This document shows, one piece after another, positions 56,301 through 64,000 of a stretch of 64,000 nt of DNA. This DNA comes from Litsea cubeba (Eukaryota > Streptophyta > Magnoliopsida > Laurales > Lauraceae). The notes beneath the pieces are model-generated. The model did no database searches, was not told the origin of the DNA, and worked only from the letters and a program-made list of their open reading frames with translations. The DNA lies in assembly GCA_012931725.1 (NCBI GenBank), contig CM022951.1:38408428-38472427 (forward strand), in the 5' to 3' direction. How positions within the stretch are numbered: position 1 is the first letter of the stretch; each line of letters starts with the position of its first letter. The position numbers and the translations under genes were made by a program.

Positions 56301-59300
56301 TACTTTTTCAGACACCATTTGTTCCCAAGAGAGGATTTCCAAATCCGACCTCTTACCCTCGAGCTTCCATTATTGTGGAAAGAGGAACCCATTGACAAAC
56401 AAGCCCTTAATTTCCAAATACAGTCTAAAAGACTTCTAGAAAGTTGGATTCTTCATCTGTCATGCCTACTTTTATTTGTTTTATCATCAACCTCAATTTA
56501 TTACTTGCATTAAGAATTTGACTTTCTGTTGTGTAGTCATGTGATGATTTTTTGGAGCCACCTCTGGATGAACTTACATGTCAACTGAAGGCAGTCGATG
56601 GTTTACTCCATGATTGGCTGGGTCAGCATTTAACCAGTCGACTTACTTCTTTGTCGTCGCCTGATGATTTGTTTAATTTCTTTAATGGTTTACGAAGTGA
56701 GTTATTTTCTTATAAATCTTTTTCCATTTTTTCCCCCTCTAACTCTATTGAATCCAATGTGGAGAAGTGATAAAATGAAAATTGATCAGGTGTCCTTGCA
56801 AACCCTGAGATGGCCAATGTGGAAGATGACCAGATCTTTTTGGATCCAAATAGTCACTTGGGGATGTTTCTTCGTCGTTGCATATTGGCCTTCAATCTAT
56901 TATCATTTGAGGTATCATTTTATTTCTCTCTACTTAAAGGCAGTTGGCTTTCAATTCCTTGGAGTATGCACATTGGATATGACATGAAATCAATATGAAT
57001 ATGGGATCTGTCTGCTTAGCTGTACAAAAATATTCTGCATTTTAGAAGTAATTTACTATGAACAAAATTGTATATTGCACTATTTACTCAAGGTACAAAG
57101 TACTGATATTGGTTGCTGTATCCTAAAGGAAAAAATGATTTGAATATACAAGCTATATCTATATGTCTTCTTCAAAGCAGAATTTCACCTTTTTTTTTTT
57201 TAAATTGTGAAAAATGAGCTAATAACCGAACATTTGGTGCTAATGCATTTTTCTCTATGATTTTTTTTAAACTCTTATAAATGATCAAATAAATATTTTT
57301 TTTTCAAGGAGTACGATTTTGTCTGGCTTTGAGCAATCGTGTACTGAGTTTGAAAAGTGTGCTTTTGAAGAAATTATTACTTTATCTGTTGATTTTCTTG
57401 CACATTTGGATTATGTTAGTGTATTTATAGTGCTTTAAGGAACTAAAGGATCCCTTTTGTAACCTGCTTTTTACTTTTCAGAAAACGGGTTTATATAATT
57501 CTTCTCTCTACCAGTGACTCTACATGGCATTACTTAGACACTGGCGATTTAGGGGCTTGTTTGGCATCGTGTTATTTTTGAAACAATTCTGCATTCTGGT
57601 GAGACTGAAAAACAAAAATGATGTTTGGATTGCATTTTACGTCGTTTCAAAGGCTGTTTTCAGGGAATGTTTCCTGGAACAGCAGCCCATGGGCATGAAA
57701 ATCGCAAAACGATGAATACTCATTTTTTCTCTTCCGCTTGGTTCCTATGAAAAGTAATCCTGTCATACCTTTTAAAAGTATCCCATACAAACTCATCTCC
57801 TTTCCATCGATTGCGGCTTCTCTCACGGCCTCCGCTTTCGCCATCTACTCCCATCTCCTTTCCTCTCTCCAATGGCTCTCCACATATTATAGTTCATCTC
57901 ATCTCCAGAAGGTCTAACTCTCTCTCTCTCTCTCTGTGCCTATCCCTGTTATACTCTGTCTCCCTCCTAACTGGGCAAATCTCTCTTTCGCTCCCTCCCT
58001 CCCCCTCCTTCACATATCTCTAAATAGACACAAAGCCTGTGTTTGTCCTGTGGGGCTGTTTGTTTTCCCTATTGATTGAGTCTTCCTGAAAATGGCCCTT
58101 GCAATGAATTGACGAACAGAAGAAAAAAAACTTGCTCACTAGGCATGGCCGGCTATTCTAGATGCAATCCATCTCTCTATATCCTGCCATCTCTTTATAT
58201 ATTGTCATGTCATATCTTTCATCATCGTTGAGTGGATAAATACAATAATTTCTTGAATTTTCGTGGAAATCCATGATAGTCCAAACATCTTAATATTATA
58301 ACTGTGTCATGTGGCACCTCAGATTTGATTTCAATCACCCTAGGAATTCAAATCCTAGGAATGTCAAGGTCCCATCTTCATCTCTTCCTCTTATCCTTCT
58401 CTCCTCACCTTATATCCTATGATGCATGGATACTTCAAAATGGGTAACGTATCGTGTCATATCGTATCCGATACTTTAGTTTTTATGTGTAAAATCTATG
58501 CCCCTCTTGTGTCTATGGGGTGTCCTTGTCGTATCCATTCCGTATCTGTGCATCATAGCTTATAACCTTTAGTCTTCACCGCTTTCATAATCCTTCGGTG
58601 GAGCTCATTTCACCATGAATTCCCATGTATTCAATTTCTATGTATTACATGCAAACAAACACGCCCCTATGGTACACACATATGAAAACATCATTGACAT
58701 ATAATAATATATTTTAAATCAGTATATGCCTGAATATTCAATATGTTTAAGATATCAAATTACTAGGAAAAACAAATGACTTGCAGTGTCTTTCTTTTAT
58801 TTTCTTTAAATAAAAAAAAATCCAAATCATCGGTGTTGTTTTTAAGTTAAAGAAGTGTTTGCGAAGAAAAAATCGAAAAAATTAAAAAAAGAGTAGCACA
58901 AAGACCTTTAGGGCCAGTTTCTTTACTGGACTTCATAGAATTTCTGTCTGAATAATTTTGAAATTCTCAGACAGTGGAATTCCTAAATGCTCCCTTGTAC
59001 TTGAGCATTCAAAAATTCCACCAAAAAGCAAAGGGGTTGGAATTCCTGGAATCCCAAAGGTCATTTGAGACCTTTTAGGTGGCTGGAATTTTGAAATGCT
59101 TGTGAAAAACATGGAATTTACAAGTACCAGGGGACAAGATGTCACATTATGTCCAAAAAACCCCAACAACCCAAATTCTTGTTAGAAATTTTAGTAAAGA
59201 AATAGACCCTTAAGTACAATTGAACAATCTAGTCGCTTGCCTATTTCTTATTTATCTTAAAAACCTCCCCAAAATCCCACAAGTTCTTAAGAGGTTTCTT

Positions 59301-59947
59301 TAATCACTAGATAACCTTTTAAAATAAGAAATACTTAAAAAAGAGAGGAAAAATTATTCATATTAATTATTAGCCACTTAACTGTGGTTATTCCAACCCA
59401 GACGAATCGCTTGAATTGTAAGATTCAATAAAACAGGTATCGAACCGTAAGATTCAATTGTAAATGAGATTCATTGCATGGGTACGTAAATTTTTCCTTA
59501 GGCTTTGATATGAATTGTAGGATTTAGATAACAATGGTTATGCTTGTTTTTTTTATTTTAGTCACTGATTTAGATTTTGTTCTATTGTACTAGAACTTAT
59601 TCTTCCTTTGCACATGGTATACTAATATTTCCTTTTTAAGTTAATTTTTTCATCAGTCAAATTCAAAATTGAAACTTTACATTGAGTTGCTAAATTTTTT
59701 TTTCAGGGTGTTTGCCACCTTCTGACCAATATAGGGACATATTGTAGTGAAGTTTCAAATGATCCTCACTACGAGTTGCCTGATGAAGATGAATTTAATA
59801 ATGAACCCGAGCTATTGGAGGATGATGACTTGGATCTTGAAAGTAATGCTTCTGAGAGGAACAGGCATGAATTTGAAGCCGGAACTAGTGGAGAAAGTTC
59901 TATATTTCATATTCATGCACCCCGGTCACTTTCTGGACTAGTTGAAG
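53396..59947 (+). CDS. APC5: APC5, anaphase-promoting complex subunit 5, exons 1-4 (gene continues)
   Basis: Exons 53396-53566, 56537-56696, 56790-56911 and 59707-59947, all with GT-AG introns and matching phases, no stops. The joined N-terminal part reads FVLTPHKVSVCILITIYAPP, FPFSSIPQHNRLGLFLF; SCDDFLEPPLDEL, SPDDLFNFFNGLR; DDQIFLDPNSHLGMFLRRC; GVCHLLTNIGTYCSE. These are the conserved N-terminal blocks of plant APC5, a scaffold subunit of the ubiquitin ligase that drives exit from mitosis. Only about 231 of some 900 residues are here; exon 4 ends at 59947 in phase 1 and I found no further exon before 64000. Introns 1 and 3 are 2.8-3.0 kb and carry insertions; intron 4 carries a solo LTR. 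E2 lies 78 bp upstream of the ATG. Confidence 0.93.
54552..54737 (+). mobile_element. 5'-truncated LINE (or SINE) insertion in APC5 intron 1
   Basis: Flanked by atgtttgtggca(g/a)ca (54537-54551 and 54738-54752; 14 of 15 match) with a poly(A) end. The inserted T-rich text (ttctttttgtattcttctaggc...tttttattatagtcactt) looks like the 3' UTR of a plant L1 LINE. Confidence 0.7.
55672..55760. repeat. Poly(T)/poly(G) tracts in APC5 intron 1
   Basis: Runs of T18, G7, T22 and G18 in sequence. Their exact lengths are unlikely to be right in any assembly. Confidence 0.8.
55892..56011 (-). mobile_element. Short 5'-truncated non-LTR insertion, RTE-like tail
   Basis: A perfect 19-bp TSD, tttagagtcttatggtatc, flanks it (55873-55891, 56012-56030). 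It begins (atc)5 on the plus strand, so the tail is (gat)n on the minus strand, and contains ccaagccttgtctcaacta and ggttggctacatgaat, words of a very widespread plant retroposon end with short simple-repeat tails. Confidence 0.8.
58911..59209. mobile_element. Tourist-like (PIF/Harbinger) MITE in APC5 intron 3
   Basis: Ends GGGCCAGTTTCTTTACT and, inverted, GGGTCTATTTCTTTACT, flanked by tta (58908-58910 and 59210-59212). The 299 bp have no ORF. TSD and GGG(C/T)C start fit Tourist elements. Confidence 0.75.
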
Positions 59948-60211
59948 GTACAATAATTTGCAAATGTTTGCCCCTAGTGTATGCTTTTGAAAGCTGCTGT
60001 ATCTTCTAGCATAACTGATTGTCCTAGGAAAAATATTGGCCTAAGCAAGATAATATCCCAATTGGGTTTGGCGCATTTATGTAGGCAGGGACATGCCATG
60101 GACATGGCAAGGACACAGATGTTACACATAAAAAGTATTGGATATGATACGACACTATACGTTGCCCATTTTGAATTATCTGTGCATCATAGAGTACTTG
60201 TTCTTTCTTAA

Positions 60212-62005
60212 TGTCACGCCCTGAATTTCAGATTAAGCCTTTTAATCCAAAATTAGAGGTGTGACATTCCCACAGGAATAAAATTCCCAGATAAAGAGCA
60301 GAAACAGAGCATAAACAGAACTATTATTTACATATTATAGTTATAACAGGAAACAGATGTGTTTTAATAGACAACCCAGACATAAAGACCAATAAAGGTC
60401 GGTACATAAAACAGAAATAAAACCATCCCATGTTTTTATGCAGCTCACGGAACCCGATGTCTATATGACATCCGCAGATAAGAACAAAAATCCTATGGTT
60501 TCCGGTCAAACACTTGAAACGCCAAAGGATGGATCGGATAAACTGGCAAGAAGCTGGTGTACCAAACAATGATGAATTAATCCTAAAATCTGAGTAAAAC
60601 AGATTAAATATGAAATAATATCTGATACTGATAAAATAACATGAAACTAATAAAATAGAAATTAAACCTGATAATAAATGAAATATCGGAATATCGATAA
60701 ACATAATATATCTCTAATAAACATGTGTCTGAGATCGAAATATCAAAACATTAAAACTAATTCTGATACTGATACCGATACTGATACCGATAAACACTTG
60801 TTTGAAATAGAAAAGCAATACCATCTTAGCCAATAAACTGAATATATTATCTGAACAGTGGGTACCATAGATTTCAGGGAGTGGCCACAGGCTTATGAAA
60901 ACTTATCACGAAGGTACCTGAAGTAAAGTTACTCCACAGAGAACATGACCGAAATCATGTTTTAAAAATCATTAATTACACAAATAATCTCATTTATATT
61001 AAATATCACATTTTTATAAAATTTACAGAATTTTCCATGTAATAGGTCAATCAGGTGAAACCCAGGTCAACATCCTTCGTAGAATCCCTGAAATTATCAA
61101 GTCTCATTTAACATAATTTTCTGCAGCAGACCGAACTCTTCTCAGTGTGGTCGGTCGATCGACCAACAGTGTTCGGCTCCCAGAAACGAATTTAACAAGT
61201 CCCAGCTAACAGGTAACGAACTGGGCTCTGCCCTGTGCAGTCGGTCGACCGACTGATAGTGTTCGGTCGACCGAACACAGGCAGAAATGGAAATCCCATT
61301 TCTGGGTTCCATTCTATTTCAATTCAAACCTTTTTTCATTTCCTTTCTCTTCAGAACTTCTTACAAACATATCTAAGGATCAAAACATGTTCTAAAACAT
61401 CATTTAACACATTTAAAACACATGATATATAACTTAATCATCTAAATCATCATTAGAGCTAAAACTTGGAAATTAATGGAAAATCACTGAATTCTTGAAA
61501 TCAAAAGCTTAAAACATGTTTACCATATCAGAAACTTGCCTTAGGACTGAGCTAAACTGATCCTAGCTGGTTTCTCTGAGAATCCACTCAAAACCCACTT
61601 GACAGAGTCTTCTTCAAACTTGAACCAAGAAGAAACAAGGAAGAAGAAGAAGAGATGATGATGTGATGAAGGCTGAATTGAAACGAAGAAGAAGAGAGCT
61701 GGAGAGGGAAAGAACTGAGCTGAAAAGAAAGAGAGAAAGAAAGAGCTGAGAACAGAGAAAAAGAACTGAAATGAAGAGATAAAGACGAGGGAAGAAGGAG
61801 CTGGATTTTTTAAAAGATAACTCATCCACTTCTTACAAATAGCCCCCCATATCTAATTCAAAATACTTACAAGTCCTCTTTGAAAACAAAATTTACAAAT
61901 GGATCCCTATGATTAAAAATCTTGAATCAAATGACTAATCAAGGTTAATTAGGCTAAACAGAATAATTAGCACTAATAACCCTAATTAAAAATCATGATG
62001 TCACA
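60212..62005. mobile_element. Solo LTR in APC5 intron 4
   Basis: TGTCACGCCCTGAATTTC ... AATCATGATGTCACA, flanked by the perfect TSD cttaa (60207-60211, 62006-62010); 1794 bp and no retroviral ORF. It has the plan of the solo LTR at 14505: the TGTCACGCCC start, palindromes at mid-length (GGTCGATCGACC, GGTCGACCGA, 61150-61275) and a GAAGAA-rich stretch (61620-61800). A diverged member of the same LTR group. Confidence 0.88.
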
Positions 62006-62010
62006 CTTAA

Positions 62011-63023
62011 GCCAAAGTGGACTGTTAACTGTGGGATAAACAGAAGCAAAAAGCAGTTCACTGTACAAGTGCAAATGGAGCCTCAAATATTGCACCTGTT
62101 TCTGTCAGTGGTCTTTTACATCTTGGCGTCAATCAAAGGGGTTGAATTTCAGTCAATGGACAAATAGCCATACTTTAGATGTACCGATCCAAAAAAAAGA
62201 AAAAGAAGCCATACTCTAGATGTAAAACTGTTCTCATTGGGTCAGTAAACACATTCGCCCTTGTTTTCCTCTTTCTGATGCCATTTTAGAATAGTTGGTT
62301 GATGAAGGAGACTGAAGGAGAGAATAGCTGTAATTTTGTATATTATTGTATTCTCACACAAACATATGCAGTCTCAGGTCATTCACATGTAATTATTTGT
62401 ATATGAGAAAAACTGAAAGACCATATAGTCTTCTAATTTAACCTTTCATAAAACGATTATGAACCTAAACATAAATTTTCCTCATTGGATTTTTCAATAC
62501 AAATTTACAATATATACAAAATGAGCAAATGTCGCACGAAAACCCTCTTTTGCAATACTGCAATTGTATAATAACACATGGATTATGATTGACATCTATT
62601 TATGTTCTCAGCTCTGCTACTTAGTGACGCTGTAGCAAGCCAATGTGATAATCCATTAATTTATTGAGGGAGATTCTAAGAATGAAATCAAGTGGGTCAA
62701 GGAGGAGGTAGGTGTCTCTGAGGACTGATGTTCAATTTATTGGAATTATGTGATCTTTATTCTTCAATGACAGTGTCTTTTTCACATGTTTATAGAAATG
62801 CAATGACCAGTAGATGCATTGACAAAGCTGGGAAATGGGAATAGAAAAGGAGTTGATGGTTATATGATAAGTTCTCCCAATTTGAGGAGACATGAGTTTT
62901 GCGGAAGAGTGATGCAACCCCGGATTTGTGAATGAGAAACCAATTCTGCGAAGGTGTAGTCGAATCCACGAAGGATTCAATGATAGAGACCAAGCCCCAA
63001 AAGAGACTTGGCTGAATCCCTAA
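62011..63023 (+). other. Rest of APC5 intron 4, first part
   Basis: No exon or element recognised. The duplicated word catact(t/c)tagatgta (62169, 62210) is a small local repeat. Confidence 0.45.
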
Positions 63024-63329
63024 GGGCCCGTTTCGTAATTTTATCGTAAAATAAAGATGAAGTAAAGCATCAAATCGAGAGAATAAAATATAAGTGAGTT
63101 ATGATAGTATTTTGTTTATAGTTGTTTGGTATGGAATCTTTTTGACTTTTTGTATAGAAAAGTGGAGTTTTTTTTTGTCTTTTAGTGGAGAAAGGGGGGT
63201 TGCTTTTTGACTTTTTTTTGAGAAAAGGAGGGAATTTTAAAAAAAGTGTACTTTTGATGTGACCCCTTGTCTGAAAAATAGAGGCTTTACTTGACTTTTA
63301 CTAAACTTGTAAAGTGCCAAACAGAAGGG
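63024..63329. mobile_element. MITE, copy 2, in APC5 intron 4
   Basis: Ends GGGCCCGTTTCGTAATTTTA and, inverted, CCCTTCTGTTTGGCACTTTA. It shares its interior with 38214-38448. About 70 bp longer than copy 1. Confidence 0.7.
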
Positions 63330-64000
63330 ATTCAACTCAAGAGTATTCTCAACCCGGAGAAAAACTCTCAACCATAGAAAAAACCCATAATAATTCTTTA
63401 ATCGTATAATGAAGGCTATCTCTCCCAATAGAGGGATTACATATATATAAAAAGGGTTTGGACATCCCCTTTTCTAATTGTACTATACTTTTCTAAACAA
63501 TAAAGCAACTGAATTACTAAACTTGCTTAACAATCCAAATTAAATTAAACTCCTAATTTTAAATATTTCTAAATAAATCAACTCTCAAAATAATATTCCT
63601 AATTAAATGAATGTCTCGTTGGGCCTATGGATTGCACCCAATGGGTTGGCCGACCCATGGTCTTGCCTGCATCAGTTCTCCCTGGCTTGGAAAAACTCGA
63701 CTCCGGCGAGTTAAGAACTTGATGATACCGGGAAAGAACTCAACCTCAAGTTCGGTAAGTGTCCTCTTGAGTCGAATCAATCGCTCAAACTCATAGTTTT
63801 CAAAATCGGAATCGTATCGCAAATCGTTCATACCCATGAATCGAATCGAATCGCGAATCATAGGATTTTTTCTTTTTCTAATAAAAATGAAAAATAATTA
63901 AAAATTAAAAGAAAAAAAAGTAATTATTCATAACAAGTAAAGTCTATCATACAATCATATCAAGAACATCATGACATATATTGTTATATATATATGAAAT
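63330..64000 (+). other. Window end, presumed APC5 intron 4
   Basis: No exon found. Around 63790-63860 the words gaatcg/aatcgtatcg/gaatcgaatcgcgaatc repeat, a pattern often seen at the edge of plant hAT-like elements; the element would run out of the window. Confidence 0.4.

Noticed and set aside
59747..60009. Separate small ORFs of 64-77 aa
   Set aside because: They are APC5 exon 4 read through into its intron or in another frame; the spliced gene explains the sequence.
62600..62720. Possible APC5 exon 5 (a cag followed by a short open frame)
   Set aside because: The frame closes after about 17 codons, does not resemble APC5 and has no fitting donor.

Overview
The window is nuclear DNA of a flowering plant. 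The evidence is the presence of Tat-lineage Ty3 elements with PBS TTGGCGCCGTCTGTGGGA, solo LTRs, a Mutator-like element (MULE) with a plant mobile domain (PMD) gene, hAT and Tourist-type MITEs, GT-AG introns, and one clear host gene: the 5' half of the APC5 subunit of the anaphase-promoting complex. I cannot name the species. Most of the first 53 kb is nested transposons.

Layout: (1) 1-1583, 3' end of a Tat-lineage element (E0) cut by the window edge. (2) 3350-19062, a complete Tat element (E1) with a perfect 5-bp target-site duplication (TSD, ctact); its gag-pol and its antisense gene are both broken, and a 3.3-kb solo LTR (14505-17799, TSD cctac) sits inside it. (3) 19246-20288, a foldback element. 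(4) 22223-32303, a 10.1-kb MULE with a perfect 9-bp TSD (tatgagcat) and about 150-bp TIRs. It carries an apparently intact 823-aa transposase gene and, convergent to it, an intact 9-exon, 908-aa gene fusing a PMD to a ULP1-type cysteine protease. Between their 3' ends lies an array of about 22 copies of a palindrome around GGGGATATCCCC, also found at the inner edge of both TIRs. (5) 33.3-37.3 kb, a cluster of broken gene pieces: a plant unknown-family gene, a callose synthase fragment and a GATA-factor first exon. (6) 38673-53317, a second complete Tat element (E2, minus orientation) with LTRs about 99% alike, an intact 1916-aa gag-pol and an intact spliced antisense gene; a GC-rich hAT element (39637-41150) is inserted in it. 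(7) 53396-59947 and beyond, exons 1-4 of APC5 on the plus strand, with non-LTR, MITE and solo-LTR insertions in its introns.

The Tat elements share one plan: LTR, PBS, gag-pol, a minisatellite directly after the pol stop, then two antisense transcription units with their own TATA boxes, then PPT and LTR. The inner antisense unit has a conserved 44-codon ORF; the outer one encodes a three-exon protein with a Transposase_28/PMD-like N-terminus, a basic low-complexity middle and a coiled-coil C-terminus. E2 lies 78 bp upstream of the APC5 start codon, so it appears to have separated that gene from its original promoter, whose remains are probably at about 38456-38672.

The best candidates for something new are the MULE (transposase + PMD-ULP1 + GATATC palindrome array) and the conserved second antisense unit of the Tat elements.
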